64,000 bases of DNA from Saprospiraceae bacterium (GTDB taxonomy: Bacteria; Bacteroidota; Bacteroidia; Chitinophagales; Saprospiraceae): the NCBI GenBank assembly GCA_016714785.1, contig JADKCC010000029.1, positions 1-64,000 on the forward strand, written 5' to 3'. A program made the translations under genes and the position numbers. Every line of letters starts with the position of its first letter. The first letter of the stretch is position 1. The notes under the pieces were generated by a model. The model was given only the letters and a program-made list of their open reading frames with translations, was not told the origin of the DNA and ran no database searches. Shown piece after piece: positions 27,301-38,583 of the stretch.

Positions 27301-30300
27301 GTTACCATTGTATGTCGTATTGTTATTGTGTGTTCCATTCGCTCCGATGTTGCCACATGATGGGGCTCCTGTCGGTCTTCTTACTTCAAATCTTACATCT
27401 GAACATTGGTCATAAGAGCCATTGTCTATTTGCCAACCGTAGATCTTTCCTGCGCCATCTGCACCTGTTCCTGATCCTGTCAAGCTCATTACGATGTTCT
27501 GTTTAGCTACTGCTACTGGTGCACTCGCGTCGATTACTGTTACAAAAGCTACTGCCTCTGCTAAGTTACCACAACAGTCGCTTGCCCAATACGTGATTGC
27601 ATGGGTACCTTTTGGCATTCCACTCAATCTGTAATTTGGTTGTGTGCCTGTCACTGTTACTCCTGCTGGTGCTTTTACGCCCCATTTCAACTCCTCTGCT
27701 TTCGCACAGTTGTCTTGAAGTTCCCATGGTAAGTCAACATTCCAATTCGCTGCACAGCCCCATGGATCTACACTGATCGTTACGTCTTTTACGTTGAATG
27801 TCGGTGCTTTCTCGTCTGTCGCTTTGATTACTTGGATATACGTGAATACATCACCTGTACACCAGTCTAAGATCGTCCATGTTCTGATTACTTTCATATT
27901 TCCTCCACATCCGATGCCACATGCATTGATCATTTGGTCGGTGTATGAAGTATAGATATTACATATTCCATTGTCCACTTTTTGTGGGTGCATATTACCA
28001 TCAAAACCTCTTTGTAGGTAAGTGAAATATCCGTTTGCATATCCTTCGTTCAACTCTACTACCGTTGGTGTAGCAGCATAATCATCTGCAAACGCGCCGA
28101 TATTCGCTGCCGACGCTGGTTGTGGTCTTGAGTCGATATCTGTGTAACCTGCTATCGCTGCTGGACTTGCATCCAATCCACAGCTAAGGTGTACTTCTCT
28201 CGTTGGTACTGCTAAGTCAAATACTGATATTTGGTTGAAAGTGAATGTTTGGCTGCAGATTGCACTATTGCCAAAACCATCTACATATTTCCAATCTCTG
28301 ATCAATTTACTTGCGCCACAGTTGGTACTTGTTACTCTATCTTCAAAGGTAACACTTGTTACTCCACAATTATCTGTGTAAGTAGGAGGTGTCGTCAATT
28401 TGCTCTTGTTAGCATTCAATCCTGGGATGTTGTATAACATACCTACTGTTTCTCTCTTCACTATCTCGATATCATAACATGCAAACTGACATGCTGGATC
28501 TTCTGATGGATTTACTATTGTAACAACCTGACCTGGGCCTGTGATTGTGACTGTATATCCTCCTGATGGTGCATCAAATGGACTCCAGTTGGTAAAGATA
28601 TAGTAATATGTTGTTCCTGCTGTAAGGTTTACTGTAATCAATGGATCTAATCCACCTGCTCCATCATCATTTTGTGCTATATTTCCTGTACATGGATCTG
28701 CTGCACTAAATGTATTGGCATTGATATATGCATACGTATCACCTGCTGGACTGCTTGCTGTAAATGTATAGTTACCAGTAGTTGATACCGTAAACTCATA
28801 TACATCATAAGGCCATGTACCATATCCTGTAAATCCACATCTGTCGAATACTGGGTCTGTAGCATCTAATGAACCTGCAAATGAAGTAACTGGTGTTGGG
28901 ATGTCTATATCCTGACAGTTACATGTTACTACTGGTGCAATCTTGTCTTCTACAATTACATATCCCCAAGCACGATTTCCTGTTGCAGGATCTAGTACTT
29001 CTACTTCTATTCTCTTTCCTATGTCTGAACAGTTAACCCATACGCCACCATAAGTGTAGCCTGGGTACGCTGGATTTGTTGCAAGTGGTATAGTCAATGC
29101 TTGTGTAGGTGGTGTACCACTTACTACTGGATTTCTCCTCATCAAATAACCATCGTAACATCCATAAGGTCCACCTTCTAATATCATATCTGTAGTGACC
29201 AATGACCAACCGTCATCGTCCAAGCTTACATTTACTTGATCGTTTGCGACCAAACTACTCGTAGGATTAGAGTAATTGCCCACTGTGATAGTAAAGCAGC
29301 ATTGATCAGCTACTCCGCCTCTCGGGTCTCTTAACTCGTAACACATCTGATAAGTACCTGCTCCAACAAAACTTCCTGCAACTGGTCCCGCTGTCTGCAC
29401 AATCGTCCATGGTAGGGTCACTTGCGCCTCTTGGAATTGGAAGTTATTGATGGTAGCTGTCAAAGGTCCACCACCTCCATCATCTGTTCGGTTAACTAAT
29501 GAGAAGATCTGACCTGCTGTTACAGGTATAGATACTGTACCTGAAGCAGTCACAGATGCTAATTCAATTGTTGAAGCCTGTAAAGTGGTACCAAACATTC
29601 CTGTTGGTGTATTCGGGTCATTGGTCAAACTATATCCAAAGTGATCCCATGTTGGGTCATTGGTCTGAGTCGCCCAGTTGAAGGAAATTGTACCATTTGC
29701 TGGTACTCTCCATGCTACTACTGTCCCGAACCAATTACAAGTATTACCTCCGCTTAGTACGTCTGCTGATTGTAATACCAACGTTCCTGGAAGCCCTGCA
29801 ATATTGGTACATGGTAGATTACCATACGTTGGATCTGAGCCATTGGCTGTATTGTGGAACCATCTGTTCGCATAAGCAAAGGCTCCTGAAAAACCTACAA
29901 CTGGTGGTGGAACGATATCTAAATCTTCACAAATCCCTGTTTTTGTAACCAAATTTGGTACTTGCCATTCGCAAACGCCACCTGGTAATGTAACATTTTG
30001 ATTGCCACTACACACTAGTAAACATAGATTCGGCTCTACGGTAATGATTCTCGATGCGGTCGCTGTGCAGCCATTGGAATTGGTTACCGTAACTGTGTAT
30101 GTTGTGGTTGCCATCGGTGTGACAGTGATATTGGCGGTTGTTGCGCCGGTGCTCCATAAGTAGGTGCCACCACCACTCGCTGTCAAATATACTACTGCAC
30201 CCTCATATACCATTCCATCATTGTCCACTGGACCTGATGTTTCTGATAGACTGATCGATGCTGTCGGTAGTGGATTGACGGTTATTGTTCTTGATGTCGA

Positions 30301-33045
30301 TGCGATACATCCATTGTTCGTTACAGTGACGGTATAAGTACCTGCTACTCCTGTAGTGATGCCCGCTGTCGTCGCTCCATTGCTCCATAAGTAGGTACCT
30401 CCTCCACTTGCTGTCAATGTTGCAGTCGCTCCTTGACAAATGATGCCGTCATTATTTGTTGTACCTGATACGTCGGTAACTGCAATTGCAGCATTAGGAA
30501 GTGGTGTGACTATAATCGTTGTTGATACTGGGAAAGCACAACCTGCATTTGTAACTGTCACTGTATAAGCTCCAGCAGTACTTGCTGTAATTGAAGCAGT
30601 AGTTGCGCCAGTTGACCAAGCATAAGTTCCACCACCACTTGCAGTTAAAGTTGCTGTTGCTCCAGCACATATAGTTCCATCATTAATCAACAAGCCTGAA
30701 GTTTCTGCTATAGAAATTGTAACAGGTACTTGCATTCCTGTACTTGGTGCACAAGTTGAAAAATAAACATTATCTACATATAAAGTTCCTTGACCTGTAG
30801 GTAGTCCGGATAAAATCAATTGTGCTATTTGTGCTCTTGACCTTAAATTAGTAAAACCACTTAACGGTATGTGAAATGAATTCCAACCTGAAAGTGACGT
30901 GCAATTAAGAATAACTTCGTGTTCACTATCATCACCACCACCAAAATTTCTATTTGGTCCAAAATCAACTAATTTAACTCTTATGGTAGTCATATTTGGC
31001 GTCCATATATCTAAGTGCATGTGAGTCATATTGGTCAAATTCAATAAATTTGGACCTACTGTCTCTACTCCTACAAAATCAAGATTGGTATAAAGTTTTG
31101 TATCATTTCCAGCAATCTGAATGTCAGCTAAAGTTGCTGAAGACCATGGTGTTCTCCAAGTGTCAACTGGAACATTTGTATAAGTATTACTGAACATAGA
31201 TAAGACATTTGCAGAAGGGCATGTTGGCGCAGGGGCTGCCATTGTCGGGGCAGATGGAAGACAATTAGTAAATAGCATATTGTCAATATAAAAATCTGCA
31301 ATAGCATTGGGCATTGCTGACAATATATATTGTGCAAGGTTAGCTCTAGATGTTAATCCTGTAAAACTAGAAAGCGGAATATTGTATGTAATCCATGTAT
31401 TCAAGGCAGGAGCATTAAAAGTCAATTCTGATTCAGAATCATCTCCACCACCAAAAGCTCCGTTTGCTCCAAAATCTACCAATTTTATTCTGAATTGAGT
31501 CGCATTTCCTGACCAAACATCAATTTTGAAATGTGTCATGGCTGTAGCATTAATTCTATTGGTAGTAGTTTCAATTCCCAAGAAAGTTACATCCTGATAA
31601 AACTTTGCATTGTTACCGCTAATGTTTACATCAGTCAAAGTAACAGGGGCTGCTGACCAAGGTGTCAACCAAGTATCAACGGGTACGTTTGTATAATTAT
31701 TACTGAAAAGAGAAATAACATTGGCAGCAGGACATACAGCAACTGCTGGTGCAGCTGATACACATGAACCATTAGCAAAGTAAAAATTATCAATATAAAA
31801 ATCAGCAACAGTATCAGGCATGGCTGAAAGAATGTATTGAGCTAGGTTGGCTCTTGAAGCTAATCCTACAAAATCTGACAATGGTATATTATAAGAAACC
31901 CAAGAATTCAAAGCTGGATTATTAAAAGTAAGTTCATGCTCTGTATCATCTCCTACACCAAAGTTACCATTTGCGCCCCAATCTACCAATTTGATTCTAA
32001 ACTGAGTCGCATTGCCAGACCAAAAATCCAACCTCAAAGTTGTCATATTAGTAGCATTGATACGATTAGCACCTGTAGTCTCTATACCTAAGAAAGTAAC
32101 GTTTTGATAAAATTTTACATTATTTCCACCAATTGCTAAATCAGTTAAAGTAACTGGAGCAGCAGACCAAGGTGTTAACCAAGTGTCCACAGGAACGTTA
32201 GTGTATGCATTACTGAAAAGTGAAATGACGTTTGCACCTGGACAAACAGGATTTGGTCCACCTGTCGTAGGTGCTGCCGGTGGTGGAGCAGTAGCAGGAC
32301 AAGATACCACTGTGGAACTACCTTGTCCACCTGCTGCCCAGTTAAAATACATATTTAAAACATAAGGAGTAGCCTGACCAGTTAAGTTGTAAGTAAAGGT
32401 TCCTGAGCCATTTGGAAATGATATTGGATTTCCAGGTCCTCCTAGAAAACCAACCAATCCTGCTGGATTGTCGACAACCGTAACTGAAACGGTGACATTA
32501 CCACTGGTTGGTCCAGCTGTAATGGTGTAATTCATCCCATTGGCTAAGTTCTGTATTGGAACATTGCCCGTACATATCGTTGGGGCAGTAGCAGCAGCAC
32601 AAGATACCGCTGTAGAACTACCTTGTCCACCTGCTGCCCAGTTAAAGTACATATTTAAAACATACGGATTAGCCTGACCAGTTAAGTTATAAGTAAAGGT
32701 TCCTGAGCCGTTTGGAAACGATATTGGATTTCCAGGTCCTCCTAGAAAACCAACCAAACCTGCTGGATTGTCTACCACTGTAACTGAAATCGTGACATTG
32801 CCACTCGTTGGACCAACAGTAATGGTGTAATTCATCCCGTTGGCTAAGTTCTGTATTGGCACATTGCCAGTACATGTGGTTTGAGCATTTGTATTTTCAA
32901 TAAATGATACATTGAAAACAAAAATACTCATAATTAAAAATGCAGCATTTTTTACTGCGGTAAATCTGTTCCATATATCTCCAAAGTTTTGGTTTTGGTA
33001 ATGAGATAAAATGTTCAGATTTCGATTTGGTAAATCTAATCTCAT
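24341..33045 (-). CDS. Giant multidomain T9SS surface protein (about 2,900 residues), frames interrupted twice
   Basis: Three frames (33045-27244, ~27300-24855, 24856-24341) form one protein. Layout: leader with signal segment (FLIMSIFVFNVSFIENTNAQ); two ~100-residue repeats (VPIQNLANGMNYTI ... MYFNWAAGGQGSS); three ~150-residue carbohydrate-binding-like modules (about 275-420, 440-590, 615-760) with NVISLFSNAYTNVPVDTW and FYIDNxxF ends; Ig-like ASGGGTYxWS repeats (about 780-1010); several HYR-like blocks; a dockerin type I pair (AADANNDGKVTASDL, GVSTLDLVIIQRHIL); a cohesin-like domain; and a T9SS type A domain (NEPNPFKGQTTVSF). The modules match those of the glucan locus, and the promoter carries the same operator. 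Shifts near 27250 and 24855 are small indels, perhaps assembly errors. Likely a surface glucan-binding or adhesion protein. Confidence 0.82.
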
Positions 33046-33124
33046 GAGAATTGAGTGTGAGTTTGGTTAAGAAAAAAAATAAGTTATAAATTGTAAAAAA
33101 TATAAAATGATCGAAAAATATTCA

Positions 33125-33182
33125 CAAATGTATCAAAGTAAGATTCTAAAATCTAAAAAAACACTACATCAAAGATACATCA
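33125..33182 (-). promoter_or_regulatory. Operator and promoter of the giant T9SS gene
   Basis: On the plus strand TACATCA at 33165-33171 and 33176-33182 (4-bp spacer AAGA). On the minus strand a -7 box TACATTTG lies at 33132-33125. Exactly 32 bp separate the operator and the -7 box, as at 38042-38099 and 56454-56511. No good -33 TTG, consistent with activator dependence. Confidence 0.75.
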
Positions 33183-33295
33183 AGTGCCTATATATAAAGG
33201 AAATTCAATCGTTTTCGGCTTTAAATGACAAATTTGTTTTAAATATTGAAAAATATTATATCAATTTTATCATTATATAATTATTTATATGGAAC

Positions 33296-36200
33296 TTAAT
33301 ATATTACAGTGACATTTCCAACTTTGGTTTCTACCTTTCCGTTTACTAATTCTATAACTGCAACATAAGTATAAACACCCGGGTTTACAAAATTACTTTT
33401 ATAAGTACCATTCCATCCCTTTTGATCGTTATTAGAAATTATATTCAATTCTGCAAAAACTTTAGATCCCCATCGATCATAAATTTCAAATCTAGTTACT
33501 TGTTTTATGTCAGAACCTATAAATATTTTCAATTCATCATTTACACCATCACCATTTGGACTAAATATATTTGCTATCCATCCAGAAGTTTTATTACAAG
33601 ATGGTCCGGAAATATTATTGACTATCAAAGTGGTATTAAACATGCAGCCATTAACGTCTTCAATGATTAATGGATAAATGCCCTCAGATAAATTACTAAA
33701 AGTTGTGTTTGTCACAAATCCTAAATCATTAAAATTATATTCAAAAGGAAGTGTACCGTTTGTAACTTCACCCAGAGTAATTGAACCATCTGACAAACTA
33801 CACATGGCATGCGTAATATTAGAAACTACTGATGTAGGGCTACTTAACACATCAATATTCATGTTGGTGGGTGATCCACATTGATTTGCTGCTGGTGTAA
33901 ATGTATATGTCGCAGAACCCACTGTAGCTGTATTGATTACGGCTGGTGACCACGTACCTGTGATGCCATTAGTAGAGATTAATGGTAATACGCCTGGTGT
34001 AGCATTCAAACAATACGGCCCTAATTGCGTAAAGCTCGGTGCTACACTATTGGATACTACGATGGTCATGTTGGTGGGTGATCCACATTGATTTGCTGCT
34101 GGTGTAAATGTATATGTCGCAGAACCCACTGTGGCTGTATTTATTACGGCTGGTGACCACGTACCTGTGATCCCATTGGCAGAGATTAATGGTAATACGC
34201 CTGGTGTAGCATTCAAACAATACGGCCCTAATTGCGTAAAGCTCGGTGCTACACTATTGGATACTACGATGGTCATGTTGGTGGGTGATCCACATTGATT
34301 TGCTGCTGGTGTAAATGTATATGTCGCAGAACCCACTGTGGCTGTATTGATTACGGCTGGTGACCACGTACCTGTGATCCCATTGGCAGAGATTAATGGT
34401 AATACATCTGGTGTAGCATTCAAACAATACGGCCCTAATTGCGTAAAGCTCGGTGCTACACTATTGGATACTACGATGGTCATGTTGGTGGGTGATCCAC
34501 ATTGATTTGCTGCTGGTGTAAATGTATATGTCGCAGAACCCACTGTAGCTGTATTGATTACGGCTGGTGACCACGTACCTGTGATGCCATTAGTAGAGAT
34601 TAATGGCAATACGCCTGGTGTAGCATTCAAACAATACGGCCTAATTGCGTAAAGCTCGGTGCTACACTATTGGATACTACGATGGTCATGTTGGTGGGTG
34701 ATCCACATTGATTTGCTGCTGGTGTAAATGTATATGTCGCAGTGCCTACTGTGGCTGTATTTATTACGGCTGGTGACCACGTACCTGTGATCCCATTGGC
34801 AGAGATTAATGGTAATACGCCTGGTGTAGCATTCAAACAATACGGCCCTAATTGCGTAAAGCTCGGTGCTACACTATTGGATACTACGATGGTCATGTTG
34901 GTGGGTGATCCACATTGATTTGCCGCTGGGGTAAATGTATATGTCGCAGAACCCACTGTAGCAGTATTGATTACGGCTGGTGACCACGTACCTGCGATGC
35001 CATTGGCAGAGATTAATGGTAATACGCCTGGTGTAGCATTCAAACAATACGGCCCTAATTGCGTAAAGCTCGGTGTCACACTATTGGATACTACGATGGT
35101 CATGTTGGTAGGTGATCCACATTGATTTGCCGCTGGTGTGAATGTATATGTCGCAGAGCCGACTGAAGCAGTATTGATTACGGCTGGCGACCATGTACCT
35201 GTGATGCCATTGGCAGAGATTAATGGTAATACGCCTGGTGTAGCATTCAAACAATACGGGCCTAATTGCGTAAAGCTCGGTGTCACACTATTGGATACTA
35301 CGATGGTCATGTTGGTAGGTGATCCACATTGATTTGCTGCTGGTGTAAATGTATATGTCGCAGTGCCTACTGTGGCTGTATTTATTACGGCTGGTGACCA
35401 CGTACCTGTGATCCCATTGGCAGAGATTAATGGTAATACGCCTGGTGTAGCATTCAAACAATATGGCCCTAATTGCGTAAAGCTCGGTGCTACACTATTG
35501 GATACTACGATGGTCATGTTGGTGGGTGATCCACATTGATTTGCTGCTGGTGTGAAAGTATATGTCGCAGAGCCTACTGTGGCTGTATTGATTAAGGCTG
35601 GTGACCACGTACCTGTGATCCCATTAGCAGAGATTAATGGTAATACGCCTGGTGTAGCATTCAAACAATACGGCCCTAATTGCGTAAAGCTCGGTGCTAC
35701 ACTATTGGATACTACGATGGTCATGTTGGTGGGTGATCCACATTGATTTGCTGCTGGTGTAAATGTTATGTCGCAGTGCCTACTGTGGGCTGTATTGATT
35801 ACGGCTGGCGACCACGTACCTGTGATCCCATTGGCAGAGATTAATGGTAATACGCCTGGTGTAGCATTCAAACAATACGGCCCTAATTGCGTAAAGCTCG
35901 GTGCTACACTATTGGATACTACGATGGTCATGTTGGTGGGTGATCCACATTGATTTGCTGCTGGTGTGAATGTATATGTCGCAGAGCCTACTGTGGCTGT
36001 ATTGATTACGGCTGGTGACCACGTACCTGTAATGCCATTAGTAGATATTAATGGTAATACGCCTGGTGTAGCATTCAAACAATACGGCCCTAATTGCGTA
36101 AAATCAGGAAGAACGCTACCTGTGATTACTATCGCCATGGTTGTAGGCAAGGCGCATTGGTTTGGATCTGGGGTAAATGTATAATTTGATGAACCTATAA

Positions 36201-37998
36201 TAGATGTATTAATTATACTAGGTGACCATGTTCCTATGATTGGTTGGGAATCGTTGGATATGGATGGTAACACATCAGGAGTTCCATTCTGGCAGTAAGG
36301 TCCGAGTTGCGTAAAATCTGGCAGAACGCTACCTGTGATTACTATCGCCATGGTTGTAGGCAAGGCACATTGGTTTGGATCTGGGGTAAATGTATAATTT
36401 GATGTTCCTGTAATAGATGTATTTATTATTGCTGGAGACCATGTTCCTGCGATTGGTGGCGAATCGTTGGATATGGATGGTAACACATCAGGAGTTCCAT
36501 TCTGGCAGTAAGGTCCGAGTTGCGTAAAATCTGGCAGAACGCTACCTGTGATTACTATCGCCATGGTTGTAGGCAAGGCACATTGGTTTGGATCTGGGGT
36601 AAATGTATAATTTGATGTTCCTGTAATAGATGTATTTATTATTGCTGGAGACCATGTTCCTGTGATCGAAGGACTATTAGTTGAATTTATAGTTAAGATT
36701 CCTGGAGCTGCATTCTGACAATATGGGCCCAATTGTGTAAAGGTAGGTAATACATTAGGTGTTACAGATATAGTCATGCTAGTAGTTGTACCACATTCCC
36801 CAGGATTTGGTGTGAATGTATAAACTTGCGTACCTGGTATAGCCGTATTAATTATAGCTGGAGACCAAGTTCCTAAAATTGGAGGTACATTGGTCGAACT
36901 AGTAGGTAAAACATCTGCAGCTGCATTTTGGCAATATGGCCCTAATTGCGTAAAGGTAGGTAAAACATTGGGAGTGACCGTTATAGTCATAGTGGTGGTT
37001 GTGCCGCATTCTCCAGGATTTGGTGTAAATGTATAAACTTGTGGGCCTGGAATAGCCGTATTAATTACAGCTGGAGACCAAGTCCCTACAATAGGAGGTA
37101 CATTAGACGAACTTGTGGGTAAAACATCTGGAGCTGCATTTTGACAATATGGCCCTAATTGCGTAAAGGTAGGCGTGGGTGGAGTTCCAGAAGGTGTACC
37201 CATACAAGCCACGCAGACACTGCCATCACAATTAAGAATCGTTTGCACATCATTGATGGTGCATGGATTATTATCATCACAAGCTTGCACTGTTGTCATT
37301 GGAGCCAAACATCCAGTCCCTGTACATGAAATATTATCAACCACAACATCTACGCAAATACTGTAATCCACGACAATATATCCAGAACTTATCAAGGCAT
37401 TCCATAATGGACAGCTACCAGGAGCACCAACTGGAACAATATCCACAGCTATCACTTGATTAAAATCAGGAGGCATTGCTTGTGTAAAAGGACAATTAAA
37501 AGTATTTGAATAAGTTCCATTAAGTGTTCCAAAAGGGGCCTCATATAAAATATTCGATGTAGGACATGAAGCAGCTCCACCATAAGGACAACCACTGTAA
37601 ATATTAATATAAAATTGATTACCAAATAGACAAGGAGGAGGGACACCAATAAATGTGACTGAAGCATTAATACTTACATTAACTTGGGTGATCTTAGCAC
37701 AAGGTCCAAAAGTATTACTTGGTATTTGAAAATCATTCATATAACCTTGACTGTAAGGACCACCAAAATTTTTCCTATCTAGATCTATTGCAGTTGGATT
37801 TGCTTGGGTTAGGCATGGAAGATTTATGGTTGTTTGTGATGTCAAATTTACCAAATATATCGCCAAAATTAAATTAGTAAAAATATATCGAAGTATTTTA
37901 ACATTGGATTTTCTATAAATAATAGTTTTTAAGTTTGAAATTTGTTTATGAATTTCTTCAACAACTAAAAAACTCATTTTATTGATATAATTAAACAT
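33296..37998 (-). CDS. CHU_C (T9SS type B) surface protein with sixteen 69-residue repeats, one frameshift
   Basis: Frames 37998-34627 and 34630-33296 join into about 1,567 residues. After a hydrophobic signal segment (YIFTNLILAIYLVNLTSQ) comes a unique domain with many Cys (about residues 60-275), then sixteen repeats of 69 residues (FTQLGPYCLNATPGVLPLIS ... TGTWSPAVINTATVGSATYT ... NQCGSPTNMTI), and a gliding-motility-associated C-terminal domain (NIFSPNGDGVNDELKIF, FEIYDRWGSKVF, GVYTYVAVIELVNGK). The frame breaks at about 34640 where GGCCC has become GGCC; another pair of indels at about 35767 and 35789 cancels out inside one repeat. The protein is exported by T9SS and probably forms a long surface stalk or adhesin. 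Its promoter carries the glucan-locus operator. Confidence 0.85.
33855..37175 (-). repeat. Sixteen in-frame 207-bp tandem repeats
   Basis: The repeat period is 207 bp (69 codons). The copies nearest the 3' end of the gene (about 33.9-36.1 kb) are nearly identical at DNA level; those at the 5' end (36.1-37.2 kb) diverge (QNAAPDVLPTSS-type and QNGTPDVLPSIS-type units). This gradient fits recent expansion from the 3' side. Confidence 0.9.
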
Positions 37999-38041
37999 AA
38001 ATGTGGTTTGATAAAAAATTGTAAAAACAATATATAAAGAA

Positions 38042-38099
38042 CAAATTTAGACTCTTGCGCCAATATCCAACTACCATCGAGTACATCAATACTACATCA
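38042..38099 (-). promoter_or_regulatory. Operator and promoter of the CHU_C repeat protein
   Basis: TACATCA at 38082-38088 and 38093-38099 (spacer ATAC). Minus-strand -7 box TAAATTTG at 38049-38042, 32 bp away, with TTG 18 bp upstream of the -7 box as a possible -33. The predicted leader to the ATG at 37998 is about 38 nt. Confidence 0.8.
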
Positions 38100-38238
38100 T
38101 AGTATCAAAAATCGAAAAATAACTCTCTATGAACTAAAAGCTTAATCCAACAATCAAATTGAGTAGTAACATGTGTTAAATTAAAAAAATGGATATATCT
38201 TAAATGTAGTTTCTAAATGAAAAATGATTAATAAAAAA

Positions 38239-38281
38239 AAAGCATTTCGGAAGAACCCATGATCTCCTTAATGCTTAAATT
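38239..38281 (-). terminator. Secondary hairpin terminator after the glucan operon
   Basis: On the minus strand arms AAGCATT and AATGCTT with an inner GGA/TCC pairing enclose about 23 bases and are followed by a run of T. It lies beyond the stronger hairpin at 38412-38437 and may be a back-up. Confidence 0.5.
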
Positions 38282-38411
38282 TATTGACAGGTACTAAAAA
38301 TTAAAAAATTGGTGAACTCACAAAAATTCATTTGTACTTTAACAAAAAATGTATGATTACCTACTTCTGTCAAAACTTAATAATCCCACTATTTCATTGG
38401 TTCTGTATTTT

Positions 38412-38437
38412 AAAAAGGGCTACCGTTGAGTAGCCCT
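38412..38437 (-). terminator. Rho-independent terminator of the glucan operon
   Basis: Perfect 8-bp arms AGGGCTAC (38416-38423) and GTAGCCCT (38430-38437), loop CGTTGA, followed on the minus strand by TTTTTAAAA. It lies about 150 bp after the stop of the last operon gene. Confidence 0.85.
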
Positions 38438-38583
38438 AACATTCTAAAATGATATTAACCACTCACAAAAGAAATAAATTGAGAAATCAAAAAGTAAGCA
38501 AAAAATAGCTAAAAAATGTAAATCAATATTTAATATGTTCATATTGAGATCCAAATTTTAGCCATTCAATGTCGTTAAATAGG

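Noticed and set aside
35138..36184. Series of ~64-codon plus-strand frames spaced 414 bp
   Set aside because: They are antisense shadows of the 207-bp repeats in the CHU_C gene and recur only because the repeats do.
33855..37175. Regular repeats that might suggest a CRISPR array
   Set aside because: The 207-bp units are contiguous, in frame with a long coding sequence and encode a repeated 69-residue domain; there are no spacers.
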